DNA of 64,000 bases, from positions 372,001 through 436,000 of the forward strand of contig NZ_CP048115.1 in the NCBI RefSeq assembly GCF_010093045.1. The letters run 5' to 3'. Made by a program: the position numbers and the translations under genes. Of the stretch, positions 43,194-52,105 are shown in pieces; the first letter of the stretch is position 1, and each line of letters starts with the position of its first letter. The notes beneath the pieces are model-generated. The model did no database searches and was not told the origin of the DNA. It saw only the letters and a program-made list of their open reading frames with translations. The DNA is from Mucilaginibacter sp. 14171R-50 (lineage in GTDB: Bacteria; Bacteroidota; Bacteroidia; Sphingobacteriales; Sphingobacteriaceae).

Positions 43194-44240
43194 ATGACCA
43201 TTCATTGCCTGATGCGCAAAATCGCTTTTAGCTTAGCTTTTGGGCCATTGTTTTTCTGCTTCGCAGCCGATGCCCAGGCATTTTCTGTTGATACTACTGA
43301 ATATAAACCCATCGGACAGCTTGTCGATATCGGAGGGTATAAACTCCATTTACATTGCACCGGCAGCGGAAACCTAACGGTGATTTTGATTTCCGGTGCT
43401 TCCAATTTTTCCTTTGACTGGACAATGGTTCAGGACAAACTCTCCAAATCAACCAAAGTTTGCTCATACGACAGACCTGGTCTCGCATGGAGTGAACCGG
43501 GGCCAATGCCCCGAAGCATGAAGCAGGATGTTTATGAGCTGCATCAATTACTGAGTGTAGCAAAAGTGCGCCCACCATTTATATTGGTTGGCCACTCTAT
43601 CGGGGGCATTATTGCCAGGATGTATGCGAAGCAATATTCTGATGATGTTGCAGGAATAGTGCTTGTTGACGCTACGTCAGAAAATGCTATTTTGAACATA
43701 AACGGCAAAATTGAAAGAGTACGTTTGCTTGCGTCTGAAGAGAAGAAGATTCCGGTTGTTAAGAAAAATATAGATACACTTACTAAGGTGCCGACCATGA
43801 AAGAAGTAGAAGAACTTTGGAATATGTTCGGAAAGCCGTCTATTTCGCCTCCGTTTAACAACCTCCCGGCTGCTATTCAAAAGATCAGACTTTGGGCACA
43901 ATCACAGCCAAAATACCAGATAGCTGACGCTGATAATTACATGGCCGAAGAGTTTGCTGAAATATATTCAAACAGCCAGGCTTATAGGATCGGTAACAAA
44001 CCGCTAATGATATTATACAGCTCAAAAAATGAATACCCAAAAGAATTAGGGACTTTGCGGGACAGTTTAATGAATGATAAAACAGGCAATCAAAAAGCTT
44101 TTATGCGGCTGTCGGCAAACAGCAAAATAATTTCAACCGCAAACAGCGGACATGAAATTTTTCTTACTGAACCCGACCTCGTCGTGAATGCAATAGAGCA
44201 AGTCATCAGGTCCGTAAAAACAAAATCAAAGCTCAAATAA
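43194..44240 (+). CDS. Exported alpha/beta hydrolase (348 aa)
   Basis: An alpha/beta hydrolase with a signal peptide (FSLAFGPLFFCFAADAQA); the actual start may be the ATG at 43212 (MRKIAFSLAF), which fits the signal better, or 43194. The nucleophile elbow is VGHSIGGIIAR (Ser), with an oxyanion-region LISGASNFSFDW and a later acid in YSSKNEY; the catalytic His is probably in ANSGHEIFLTEPD. Possible esterase or lipase, probably envelope-located. No clear partner nearby. Confidence 0.78.
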   Translation: MTIHCLMRKIAFSLAFGPLFFCFAADAQAFSVDTTEYKPIGQLVDIGGYKLHLHCTGSGNLTVILISGASNFSFDWTMVQDKLSKSTKVCSYDRPGLAWSEPGPMPRSMKQDVYELHQLLSVAKVRPPFILVGHSIGGIIARMYAKQYSDDVAGIVLVDATSENAILNINGKIERVRLLASEEKKIPVVKKNIDTLTKVPTMKEVEELWNMFGKPSISPPFNNLPAAIQKIRLWAQSQPKYQIADADNYMAEEFAEIYSNSQAYRIGNKPLMILYSSKNEYPKELGTLRDSLMNDKTGNQKAFMRLSANSKIISTANSGHEIFLTEPDLVVNAIEQVIRSVKTKSKLK

Positions 44241-44366
44241 CAGCAGCAGCCGGCCTCTCCCACAAAACAAGAAATTTTATACGATTGAAAGTGGGAAGAT
44301 TCCTGATGAACTCTTTACAAAGACTAAAAGACTATGTAAAAAGCTGAAATTGTAAAATAACAAATT

Positions 44367-44807
44367 ATGAAAACCACTCATCAAGTGCCGAATGTGAAAC
44401 AGGCAGTACCATTGTTCATGGTTACGAATATGGAAATGTCGCTGCGGTTTTACGTTGAAGGACTCGGTTTTGCGATCACAAAGACATGGGTACCGAAGGG
44501 TAAAATTGAGTGGTGCTGTTTAAAACGTGAAAATGTCAATATTATGCTACAGGAATATCACGGAGATAATCCGCATAGGATTGCAACGAAAGGTATCGGC
44601 GTAACTATCTGGTTCCAATGCAACGATGCATTAGAGATTTACACTGAATTTACCGCAAAGGGCCTGGTGGTTAAGGAGCCTTTTGTGGGCAACGGCATGT
44701 GGGACGTCGGCCTTGATGACCCGGACGGGTACAGTTTACATTTTGAGAGCGTTACTGAAGTAGCAGAAGAAACCAAATACTTTGATTGGATAGGTAAAAA
44801 ACAGTAA
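44367..44807 (+). CDS. VOC family (glyoxalase/bleomycin resistance) protein (146 aa)
   Basis: Two beta-alpha-beta-beta-beta units: LFMVTNMEMSLRFYVEGLGF at the N-terminus and the later DVGLDDPDGYSLHFESVTE. Metal-site residues are not fully conserved with glyoxalase I; the C-terminal Glu and His candidates (HFES) are present. It might be a dioxygenase, a resistance protein or an unknown. Flanked on both sides by degenerate-looking sequence. Confidence 0.8.
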   Translation: MKTTHQVPNVKQAVPLFMVTNMEMSLRFYVEGLGFAITKTWVPKGKIEWCCLKRENVNIMLQEYHGDNPHRIATKGIGVTIWFQCNDALEIYTEFTAKGLVVKEPFVGNGMWDVGLDDPDGYSLHFESVTEVAEETKYFDWIGKKQ

Positions 44808-44852
44808 GCTTAGTTAAGTAATTTCGAAACTTTAAATAGCCTTAAAAACATC

Positions 44853-44965
44853 ATGAAAACAATCGCTTTTTTTGGACTGTAAAACCGCCAGGGAAGATCA
44901 CCCATCAACAGGCGCAGGATCGGGCAAGAGCATCGAGAAAAGAACTTAACAGGCGGCTCCGGTAA
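44853..44965 (+). pseudogene. Possible frameshifted remnant, about 37 aa
   Basis: ATG AAA ACA ATC GCT runs into seven T and a premature stop (MKTIAFFGL). With one base added in the T-run the frame continues, giving TVKPPGKITHQQAQDRARAS then a basic end and TAA at 44965. It is suggestive only; the family is not recognised. Confidence 0.2.
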
Positions 44966-45060
44966 ATGGCCGGATACAGTGGCATAAACGGAAGTATGTA
45001 TAAGTACCGGCTTTACAAGTGAACCATTCCTCCCCCTGATCCAAGGGAACCGGCTTTAAT

Positions 45061-45624
45061 CTACTTTGCCTGGTTTTCAACTACGGCCATCGCCATCACA
45101 AGCGATTCTCTTGCACTATCAATTAAATTGCATGTAATGTGTACCTTGATGATGGTGCCGTCCTTTTTAACGTGTTTGACAACCCCGATGTCGTTGATCC
45201 CCTTTGTCAAATCATGAAAGATCATAATGGCGGCATTGATCTCTTCCGGCGGCCGAAGATCAAGCGCGCTCATTTTCAAAAACTCCTCTTTAGTATACCC
45301 GTAGCGGGCGGTTGCCGCGTCGTTCACGGCGGTGATGAGCATAGTGCGCCGGTTGATGATCCACATCGGGTTGGTGTTCTGATCAAAATAGGTACGATAT
45401 TTGCGTTCGCTCTCCGAAAGCCGGCGCGTATGCCGTACGATGAGATAATATAACAGAACGCCGGTTATCAATACGTAAACAATGCCCTTGATACTCCCCA
45501 GGAAAAACACTTGCTCCGCCCCAAAGGTAGACTGCAGGGCTAATAACACCCGGTCACTTAAGGTGATCCATAAGATGCCCATAACAATATAAACAAGTGC
45601 AATCTTAAAAGCTCCGGTCCTCAT
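45061..45624 (-). CDS. Membrane-anchored PAS domain protein without output domain (187 aa)
   Basis: Two membrane helices (residues ~8-26 and 43-62) precede a short coiled linker (RRLSESERKYRTYFDQNTNP) and one PAS domain (VNDAATARYGYTKEEFLKMSALDLRPPEEI). This looks like the sensory front of a Bacteroidota histidine kinase, but the protein ends directly after PAS with no HisKA or ATPase. Either a genuine small signal protein or a truncated kinase. The DNA after the stop has no kinase remains. Confidence 0.7.
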   Translation of the reverse strand: MRTGAFKIALVYIVMGILWITLSDRVLLALQSTFGAEQVFFLGSIKGIVYVLITGVLLYYLIVRHTRRLSESERKYRTYFDQNTNPMWIINRRTMLITAVNDAATARYGYTKEEFLKMSALDLRPPEEINAAIMIFHDLTKGINDIGVVKHVKKDGTIIKVHITCNLIDSARESLVMAMAVVENQAK

Positions 45625-45950
45625 GAATAGGTTTTTTGATTACTTAGGTTATTGAAGATAGTAAATTTCATATGATTAGGAAACAGAAATCTAATAAAGA
45701 ACCGGAAAGCTGCATACAAGGCCGGGCCTATCGGAGCCCGGCACCTTTAAAAAGGATAGAAAAGATCTTGCCTTTATTTGGCTTGCGTACAACAAAAGCG
45801 AACTTATTGGTTCCATGTACTCCCAAAATTTACTTTAAGGATTGGCAACATTAAGTCGCTCAGATAAGTGACTTATGCAATTTATATATTTGAAAATAAA
45901 TAGGAAGAAAAAAAGAAGGGCAAGCGACCGATTTCTCGTGCTTGCCCTTT
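45625..45950. other. Intergenic stretch of about 325 bases upstream of tRNA-Asn
   Basis: Contains the terminator for the tRNA at 45902-45949 and a GCCGGGC/GCCCGGC hairpin at 45721-45742. A 60-residue open frame at 45672-45854 shows no protein features. No promoter recognised. Confidence 0.5.
45902..45949 (-). terminator. Terminator downstream of tRNA-Asn
   Basis: Minus strand AAGGGCAAGC (45949-45940) pairs with GCTTGCCCTT (45925-45916), followed by CTTTTTTTC. Two bases from the tRNA end. Confidence 0.9.
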
Positions 45951-46027
45951 TGGCTCCTGAGGCTGGGCTCGAACCAGCGACCCTCTGATTAACAGTCAGA
46001 TGCTCTAACCGGCTGAGCTACTCAGGA
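45951..46027 (-). tRNA. tRNA-Asn (anticodon GTT)
   Basis: The minus-strand cloverleaf has acceptor arms TCCTGAG/CTCAGGA, a D-arm with AGCTCAG, the anticodon stem TCTGACTGTTAATCAGA with GTT (complement of 45991-45993), a TTCGA loop and discriminator G. The CCA is encoded (45951-45953). A terminator follows; no downstream tRNA. Confidence 0.97.
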
Positions 46028-46113
46028 GTGTTTTCCGGTTTGGAGTGTGCAAAAGTATGATTTCTGAGGTAATTTCACAATATTTGCACAAAAAAAATTT
46101 AAAAATATTTTAC

Positions 46114-47031
46114 ATGAGTTTGTTAGTTATTGGTACTGTGGCGTTTGACGCAATCGAGACCCCTTTTGGTAAGACGGATAAAATTGTTGGGGGCGCTGCA
46201 ACCTATGCAAGTTTGGCTGCTTCGTACTTTTACGACAAGATAAAGATAGTGGCCGTAGTAGGCGACGATTTCCCGAGGGAGGAGGTTGAAAACCTTAACC
46301 AGCACGGCATAGATACCGAAGGCCTGCAGGTAAAGCAGGGAGAAAAGTCCTTTTTCTGGAGCGGTAAGTATCATAATGATATGAATAGCCGCGATACTTT
46401 AACTACCGAACTTAACGTGCTGGCCGATTTTGATCCCCTTATACCCGATGCGTACCAGGATTGCGAATACCTGATGTTGGGCAACCTTACCCCGCAGGTA
46501 CAACAAACGGTTATTAAACGCCTTAAAAACCGCCCTAAGCTTATTGTAATGGACACAATGAACTTCTGGATGGATATTGCCATGGACGACCTTATGGAAA
46601 CCATTAAGATGGTGGACGTTTTGACCATTAACGATGCAGAGGCTCGGCAGCTATCCGGCGAATACTCGCTGGTAAAGGCTGCAAAAAAGATCCTTACCAT
46701 GGGCCCTAAATACCTGATCATTAAAAAGGGCGAGCATGGCGCGCTGCTATTCCACGATGAGCACATATTCTCTGCACCTGCGCTTCCGCTGGCCGAAGTA
46801 TTTGACCCTACCGGAGCCGGTGATACCTTTGCAGGCGGCTTTATTGGCTATATAGCCAAAGTAGGTACTGTAAACTTCAATAACATGAAGAACGCTATCA
46901 TCTTCGGCTCGGCTTTGGCATCGTTCTGCGTAGAAAAATTCGGTACCGAAAAGATAAAAAACCTTACCGAACAGGAAATTGCGGCACGTGTACAGGAGTT
47001 TGTACAGCTATCAACCTTTGATATAAAATAA
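46114..47031 (+). CDS. PfkB-family carbohydrate kinase (305 aa)
   Basis: A ribokinase-like sugar kinase. ATG 46114 (MSLLVIGTVAFDAIETPFGK) was chosen because the 23 residues before it in the longest frame lack family character. Signature GGAATYASLAASYF at the N-terminus and the anion-hole motif DPTGAGDTFAGGFIGY at the C-terminus; the catalytic Asp is the one in GAGD. Substrate (adenosine, ribose, a ketohexose) cannot be fixed. No sugar genes are adjacent. It converges on an ABC ATPase gene. Confidence 0.9.
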   Translation: MSLLVIGTVAFDAIETPFGKTDKIVGGAATYASLAASYFYDKIKIVAVVGDDFPREEVENLNQHGIDTEGLQVKQGEKSFFWSGKYHNDMNSRDTLTTELNVLADFDPLIPDAYQDCEYLMLGNLTPQVQQTVIKRLKNRPKLIVMDTMNFWMDIAMDDLMETIKMVDVLTINDAEARQLSGEYSLVKAAKKILTMGPKYLIIKKGEHGALLFHDEHIFSAPALPLAEVFDPTGAGDTFAGGFIGYIAKVGTVNFNNMKNAIIFGSALASFCVEKFGTEKIKNLTEQEIAARVQEFVQLSTFDIK

Positions 47032-47043
47032 TAGATGTGCGAA

Positions 47044-47094
47044 TTACAGATGGGCATATATGCAAATAAGCTGCGAACATCTGCACATCTGTAA
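47044..47094. repeat. Word-repeat hairpin between convergent genes
   Basis: TTACAGATG (47044-47052) pairs with CATCTGTAA (47086-47094), just after the kinase stop (47031). The gap is rich in the words ATCTGCACAT and AATCTGCAC, part of a vocabulary also seen at 49314-49331. Confidence 0.5.
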
Positions 47095-47119
47095 TCTGCA
47101 CCTATTTACACATCTGCTA

Positions 47120-48118
47120 TTAATACTCCAGCCATTTTTTTATTTTAACGCCTACCGTATCGCCATCAGCATACTTACCGCTCTCGTTATTCAAAACGCG
47201 TAAAATGGCACCGCTGTTTTCCAGTATCAGGTCCTCGTAAAAGCCTTTAAAAAGTACCTGCTTAACCGTCCATTTACTGGTCATCAGTATATCGTTCAGG
47301 CGTATCCACTCTGGATAGATCACTACAAACTCTTTGGTGGCCTCAATGCCGCAAGCTTTGGCGTCCTGCATGGTAAGCACATTGCAATTGGTGAGCAGCT
47401 CGGCGGTGTACAAACTAAGCGGGGTATGGTAAAGCGTTTTTGGATGCCCCCTTTCTACTATATCGCCCTGTTTTAAAACAATAAGATCATCGGCCATAGA
47501 AAGTACCTCAGCGGGATCATGCGATACCATTATCACCGTAAGGCCGGTTTGCTTTACTATCTGCCGTATATCGTGCTGCAAGCCTTCGCGAAACGAGGTA
47601 TCAACCTGGTTAAAGGGCTCATCAAGCAATAATATTTCGGGCCGGGTAATTATGGCGCGGGCAATGGCTACGCGCTGTTTTTCGCCGCCGCTCAGGTCGG
47701 CTACGCGCTTATAGGCCAATTGCATCATATTTAACTGGGTTAAAACCTGTTCGGTTTTTTCCTCCTTCAGCTTAACATTTGTACTGGGCAGCATAGCCGA
47801 TACGTTATCCCAAACACGGGCAAAAAGGTTCAGGTCATCCGTATGCTGGGTGACCATTTTCATAGCATCGTGGCCGGGTATCAGCTTTTCATCGGGTCCC
47901 CAAATACGTTCTCCTTTAAAGGTTACGGTGCCCGTATCAGGCGAGAGCAGGCCGTACAACAAGCGGAGTAACGTACTTTTTCCGCTACCGCTTTCGCCTA
48001 TAATGGCGGTTATCTTTCCCGGCTCAATATCAAGGCTGATATCTTTTACCCCCGACGCTACTGCACCGCCATAACTTTTACTTACTAAATTTGCCTGCAA
48101 AAAAGGTATATCTGCCAT
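47120..48118 (-). CDS. ABC transporter ATP-binding protein (332 aa)
   Basis: An importer-type ATPase of the PotA/CysA kind. Walker A GESGSGKST, Q-loop, signature LSGGEKQRVAIARA, Walker B EILLLDEPF and a D-loop; the C-terminal third, from about residue 235, resembles a TOBE domain (EGIEATKEFVVIYPEWIRLND). The start is ATG 48118 with a GTG at 48124 as alternative. No permease or binding protein lies next to it, so its partner is encoded elsewhere. Confidence 0.9.
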   Translation of the reverse strand: MADIPFLQANLVSKSYGGAVASGVKDISLDIEPGKITAIIGESGSGKSTLLRLLYGLLSPDTGTVTFKGERIWGPDEKLIPGHDAMKMVTQHTDDLNLFARVWDNVSAMLPSTNVKLKEEKTEQVLTQLNMMQLAYKRVADLSGGEKQRVAIARAIITRPEILLLDEPFNQVDTSFREGLQHDIRQIVKQTGLTVIMVSHDPAEVLSMADDLIVLKQGDIVERGHPKTLYHTPLSLYTAELLTNCNVLTMQDAKACGIEATKEFVVIYPEWIRLNDILMTSKWTVKQVLFKGFYEDLILENSGAILRVLNNESGKYADGDTVGVKIKKWLEY

Positions 48119-48459
48119 TAGCACAAAGATAACCTGGATTGAGCAGATTTAACAGATTTTTAGGATTTTGAAGAACAAGAGGTTAACAGGTTTGAATTTT
48201 CAATAAATCCGTAAATCAAACCAATCCCCTTAGCCCCTCTTGGCGGTTTAACTCACCCCGAGTCCGCTTCGCTTGTCGACTCTCTTTTACTTGATAAACA
48301 GGGTAAAGAAAAAAACAAAACCCTCTTTCCGCCTGCGGAGAGAGGGTGGTTGAGCAAAGCAATGACCGGCTGGGTCAAATGGTGCGTAGGTTAAGCAACA
48401 GTCGTAAGTCTTAAGTCAATTTTTTGCTATAAACTATCGACCATGGACTATGGGCTAAA
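48119..48459. other. Intergenic stretch of about 340 bases with interspersed-type repeat
   Basis: No gene. ACCCTCTTTCCGC (48320-48332) and GCGGAGAGAGGGT (48335-48347) are inverse with one wobble, followed by GGTTGAGCAAAGCAATGACC. I recall such segments as scattered intergenic repeats in this group, but cannot verify. AGTCGTAAGT at 48400-48409 is repeated at 62584-62593. Confidence 0.5.
48320..48347. repeat. Near-perfect inverted repeat (stem of 13 with one wobble)
   Basis: ACCCTCTTTCCGC followed by CT and GCGGAGAGAGGGT. It is not next to a T-run and sits 113 bases from the barrel-protein stop. Confidence 0.6.
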
Positions 48460-49266
48460 CTACCAGCCCACGCTCATCCCGAAAGAAAAGTTACGCAACC
48501 CATCCTGCGCGGGGCTGTTCTCGAACATATTATTGAAATAATATTTGGTAAACACGCCTATTGAACCATACCCTGCCCTTAATGATGCGCCATACCTGAA
48601 CTTGGCAAAGTGATAATTGCCGCTCAACTTCTGATCGCCTTTTTCCTTGCTTTCCTGTTTCAGGCTGCTGCTGATGAGTGCGCCCATTTCAAATCCGCCA
48701 ACAAAATGAAAGCGCCTGCCGTCGTCGTCGTTATGCGTGCGGAAATCGAACGCTACAGGTACACGTATGTAGGTGGCGGATAACCGGTTTTTATCATACC
48801 TAACATCATCGCGGGTGTAGGTTAAAACGGGCTGATCGCGCAGTATAGTCACGCTTTCGCGCAGGCGCAGGTTTGTCCAGTCGAAACCGCCCGAGGTATA
48901 TATCCTGAACGAACTGTTAAAGCGATAGCTTAGCTGCAATATATCAAACCCAATGTTGCTGCTGCGCCATGACCGGTAATTTAAAAATTGATTGGTGGGC
49001 GATAGTTTAAAACTACCATTATCGTTAAGGGTGGTTAACCCTATATCAAACCTTGTAAAGGTAAGTCCGAAGGAAAAACCCGGCGCCTTTGAAGCATAAC
49101 TGGTAGTATCATTTATAGATACCTGTGCAACATCGTCGCCAAAGCCAAGCCTTATCCTGGTGCGGCGTGTTTTGGTTGTATCGGTTTCGGTTTTAACAGA
49201 ATCGGTTTGTGCGAACACAACGGTTGCTGTTAAGCTTATTATTGCTGTAAAAATCAGGCGTTTCAT
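48460..49266 (-). CDS. Outer-membrane beta-barrel protein (268 aa)
   Basis: A signal peptide (MKRLIFTAIISLTATVVFAQ) leads into alternating strand patterns with aromatic girdles, ending FSFGMSVGW, a typical C-terminal barrel strand ending in Trp. It resembles PorT/OprW-like barrels, without a known ligand. Third gene of an operon after an ECF sigma factor and a membrane protein, so its synthesis may answer to envelope stress. Moderate certainty. Confidence 0.75.
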   Translation of the reverse strand: MKRLIFTAIISLTATVVFAQTDSVKTETDTTKTRRTRIRLGFGDDVAQVSINDTTSYASKAPGFSFGLTFTRFDIGLTTLNDNGSFKLSPTNQFLNYRSWRSSNIGFDILQLSYRFNSSFRIYTSGGFDWTNLRLRESVTILRDQPVLTYTRDDVRYDKNRLSATYIRVPVAFDFRTHNDDDGRRFHFVGGFEMGALISSSLKQESKEKGDQKLSGNYHFAKFRYGASLRAGYGSIGVFTKYYFNNMFENSPAQDGLRNFSFGMSVGW

Positions 49267-49313
49267 ATAAAAAGAATTTTTGATTTGGTGTTTATTGATC
49301 TGGTGATCTCATT

Positions 49314-49331
49314 TGCGCATTAATCTGCGCA
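49314..49331. repeat. Hairpin of two self-complementary words after the membrane-protein stop
   Basis: TGCGCA (49314-49319), TTAATC loop, TGCGCA (49326-49331). Thirteen bases after the stop at 49344 on the minus strand. ATCTG(C/G) words recur nearby. Confidence 0.45.
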
Positions 49332-49343
49332 TCTGGTTATTTG

Positions 49344-50111
49344 TTAATCTTGTTTTTTAATTTTAATAAAGCCCAGGTTAAGTCCGCTCACTATTGATTC
49401 GTCCTCGTCTTTTGTATCCGAAAACTCTATCAGCTTATCCTTACGCTTATCCACTTTGCTAACAACAACGTTGATCAGGTCGCCAAGGGTCCTTATGCGG
49501 TGCTTTTTGGCAGGCGCAGCAGCTATGGTTTTGGCGCCTGTTACAGGCTGTGCGGCTAGGGTAGCCGGGGTAGCACTAACCTCATCCGGCATTATAATCT
49601 TTTCGTTCAAAGGAGTTTGCTTGTCGGGTACAACAAACTTTATATCATCCTCGGTTTTTTGAACGGTTTGTGCCAGTTGTGTGGCAGGCTGTAATATTTC
49701 CTGATGCGGTACCGGCACCACCGGCGCAAGTAATACATCAGGCGTGGTATTGTTTTTTACCTTTTGCCGGCGCGGCCTTGTTGTGGCATTTAAGGCAACG
49801 CTCTTTTGCAATAGCGGTTCAATTGTTTCAGGTGCTGCAGCAATGGGTTCAATGGCTTTTACCGGCTTGTTTACTTTAACCGCGGTTATTTGCACGGGCT
49901 TTTCAGCATCCTTTATGCCGTACATAAAATACAACCCGGCGCTAAGCAATATAATTAAACTGGCTGCAACGCTCAGGTAAGTTTTCCAGCGCCTTTTTTT
50001 CATATCCAGGCCAAAAGTGATATCAGCCCACACCTTGTCCGATGGCTCAGCCTCAAGATTATCCAAACCTGATTTGAATAAACGGTCAATTTCTTTATCC
50101 TGCATATCCAT
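49344..50111 (-). CDS. Single-span membrane protein, probable anti-sigma factor (255 aa)
   Basis: An N-terminal cytoplasmic region (MDMQDKEIDRLFKSGLDNLE) with a charged helical part precedes a membrane helix (residues 43-64, YLSVAASLIILLSAGLYFMY), then a long Pro/Ala/Thr-rich periplasmic tail (KTIAAAPAKKHRIRT). This arrangement, and a 17-base overlap with the sigma-factor gene upstream, fits a membrane anti-sigma factor. No classic ZAS or FecR domain seen; hence moderate certainty. Confidence 0.65.
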   Translation of the reverse strand: MDMQDKEIDRLFKSGLDNLEAEPSDKVWADITFGLDMKKRRWKTYLSVAASLIILLSAGLYFMYGIKDAEKPVQITAVKVNKPVKAIEPIAAAPETIEPLLQKSVALNATTRPRRQKVKNNTTPDVLLAPVVPVPHQEILQPATQLAQTVQKTEDDIKFVVPDKQTPLNEKIIMPDEVSATPATLAAQPVTGAKTIAAAPAKKHRIRTLGDLINVVVSKVDKRKDKLIEFSDTKDEDESIVSGLNLGFIKIKKQD

Positions 50112-50667
50112 ACTTTTTATTGTCCATTTTTAATATCTGTTCTTTTAAAATAGCCCGGGCCCTTGACAGCTGCGACTTCGAGGCCCCCTCACTTATCCCC
50201 ACTATTTCGGCTATTTCTTTATGCGAGTAGCCATCAATAGCATACAGGTTAAATACCATACGATATCCGGGCGATAAGGCCTTTATCAGCACCAACAGAT
50301 CTTTAGCTTCCAGGCTGCTTGCGGCGGCGGCATTTACAGATGGCTCGTGCCCCGAATCGGCAATGTCAACCACCTGCATCATTTTATGATGGCGGCGGTA
50401 ATATTCAATAGAGCTATGTACCATTATTCGCCTTATCCAACCTTCAAAAGAACCATCGCCCCTGTAATCGGCTATTTTTTGAAACACTTTTATAAACCCA
50501 TTCTGCAACATGTCCTCGGCTTCCATCCTATCGGTGGCGTATCGCATACAAACCCCCAGCATTTTTGAAGCAAATTGCTTGTATAGCAACTCCTGTGCCT
50601 TACGCTGGCCGGCTTTACAGCATTGTACCAGATGATCGATAGTAGTTTTAGGTTCCAAAAACATCAT
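50095..50667 (-). CDS. ECF-type RNA polymerase sigma factor (190 aa)
   Basis: Sigma-70 regions 2 and 4 only: region 2 has ATDRMEAEDMLQNGFIKVFQ and WIRRIMVHSSIEYYRRHH; region 4 has RMVFNLYAIDGYSHKEIAEI and EGASKSQLSRARAILKEQ. The gene overlaps the following membrane-protein gene by 17 bases, so the pair is coupled. It probably drives the operon including the barrel protein. Which stress it answers to is unknown. Confidence 0.92.
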   Translation of the reverse strand: MMFLEPKTTIDHLVQCCKAGQRKAQELLYKQFASKMLGVCMRYATDRMEAEDMLQNGFIKVFQKIADYRGDGSFEGWIRRIMVHSSIEYYRRHHKMMQVVDIADSGHEPSVNAAAASSLEAKDLLVLIKALSPGYRMVFNLYAIDGYSHKEIAEIVGISEGASKSQLSRARAILKEQILKMDNKKYGYAG

Positions 50668-50775
50668 TTACAAGTAAGATGTGGAAGTGCTACAAATGGT
50701 TGCATGGGTTGTAAAATAATTTATCTAAATTTCGTTTGGCCTTTAACGGCTTAAAGTAACCTATCTTTATCTGTA

Positions 50776-52038
50776 ATGAAAACATTTCAACTTTTTATCA
50801 TCACTATTTTATCGGCCTTTAGCCTTAACGCGCAGGATACCACATATATGCTTTTAAAACCCGCCCGCGTTTTCGACGGGCAAGCCATACACAGTAACTG
50901 GCTCGTTTTGGTAAAAGGCAAACACATAGAAGCGGCCGGCGAACCATCAATGATGAAAATACCGGCAACTGCAAAGATCATCGAATTAAAAGGGATGACT
51001 TTGCTGCCCGGATTGATAGAGGGCCACTCGCATTTATTTTTGCACCCTTATAACGAAACCAAATGGACCGATCAGGTAATGAACGAAAGCCGCGCAGAGC
51101 GCACAGCCCGGGCTGTTGAACATGCAAAAGCTACTTTGATGGCAGGCTTCACCACCGTACGCGACCTGGGGACAGAAGGGGCCGCTTATGATGATGTGGG
51201 TTTGAAAGCCGCTATCAGTAAAGGCGTAATACCCGGCCCCAGGATGCTGGTAGCAACCCGAGCCATTGTTACCACGGGTGCCTACGGGCCAAAAAGCAAC
51301 GTTGCCGAATGGCACCCGGTGCTTGGCGCCGAAGAAGCGGATGGTGTTGAAGGAATATCGAGGGTGGTACGCTCGCAGATTGGGTACGGTGCCGATGTGG
51401 TAAAACTGTATGCTGATTACTGGGCTACAGACGAGGGCGCCACCCCTACTTTTACAGTTGATGAGTTAAAAGCCGCTGTAGCAGTGGCCAATAGCCGCGG
51501 CAGGCAGGTGGTGGTACACTCGGGCACAGAAGAGGGTATGCGCCGCGCTATAACGGCCGGCGCCAGTACTATTGAGCATGGCGATGGCGGCACGCCTGAA
51601 TTATTCAAAATGATGAAAGAAAAAGGGATAGCATTATGCCCAACGCTTGCAGCAACAGAAGCCAACGACAGATACCGCGGATGGAAAAAAGGCGTTGATG
51701 CCGACCCGGAAGACGTTAAAACAAAACGCAAAATGTTCAGGGATGCCTTAAATGCCGGGGTTACTATATGTATGGGCGGCGATGTTGGCGTGTTTGCGCA
51801 TGGCGAAAATGCCCGCGAAATGCTAATGATGGCCGAATACGGAATGAAACCGGTTGATGTGTTAAGATCGGCAACATCGGTAAACGCCGGGGTTTTTGGA
51901 TTAAAGACGTTGGGTAACATCAAGGCTGGTTACCTGGCAGATATAATAGCCGTTGAAGGCAATCCGGCAGAAGATATTAAAGCGGTACAACAAGTAAAAT
52001 TGGTGATGAAAGATGGCAAGATTTATTTACAGAAGTAA
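50776..52038 (+). CDS. Amidohydrolase family protein, exported (420 aa)
   Basis: A signal peptide (MKTFQLFIITILSAFSLNAQ) then an amidohydrolase TIM-barrel: LLPGLIEGHSHLFLHP is the HxH metal motif, VVHSGTEEGMRRAITAG and STIEHGDGG the middle histidines, GGDVGVFAHGENARE the later metal Asp. These are prolidase- or imidazolonepropionase-like enzymes; likely a secreted peptidase for X-Pro or similar. Possible promoter: TTTG (50735-50738), 23-base spacer, TATCTTTA (50762-50769). Confidence 0.85.
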   Translation: MKTFQLFIITILSAFSLNAQDTTYMLLKPARVFDGQAIHSNWLVLVKGKHIEAAGEPSMMKIPATAKIIELKGMTLLPGLIEGHSHLFLHPYNETKWTDQVMNESRAERTARAVEHAKATLMAGFTTVRDLGTEGAAYDDVGLKAAISKGVIPGPRMLVATRAIVTTGAYGPKSNVAEWHPVLGAEEADGVEGISRVVRSQIGYGADVVKLYADYWATDEGATPTFTVDELKAAVAVANSRGRQVVVHSGTEEGMRRAITAGASTIEHGDGGTPELFKMMKEKGIALCPTLAATEANDRYRGWKKGVDADPEDVKTKRKMFRDALNAGVTICMGGDVGVFAHGENAREMLMMAEYGMKPVDVLRSATSVNAGVFGLKTLGNIKAGYLADIIAVEGNPAEDIKAVQQVKLVMKDGKIYLQK

Positions 52039-52072
52039 ACGATAAATGCTTGCAAACCCTCGAAAATTCCTG

Positions 52073-52100
52073 AAAAAAACCGAGAAAATTCGGGGTTTTT
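52073..52100. terminator. Bidirectional terminator between amidohydrolase and hemJ
   Basis: A7, CCGA, six-base loop, TCGG, GG, T5: a short stem with A- and T-rich ends on both strands. Both genes end within 40 bases. Confidence 0.5.
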
Positions 52101-52105
52101 AGTGA

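Noticed and set aside
45721..45742. GCCGGGC/GCCCGGC hairpin
   Set aside because: Not followed by a T-run on either strand and not near a gene end, so I could not call it a terminator.
45672..45854. 60-residue open frame before the tRNA
   Set aside because: No Shine-Dalgarno, no domain, odd composition and contains a strong hairpin (45721-45742).
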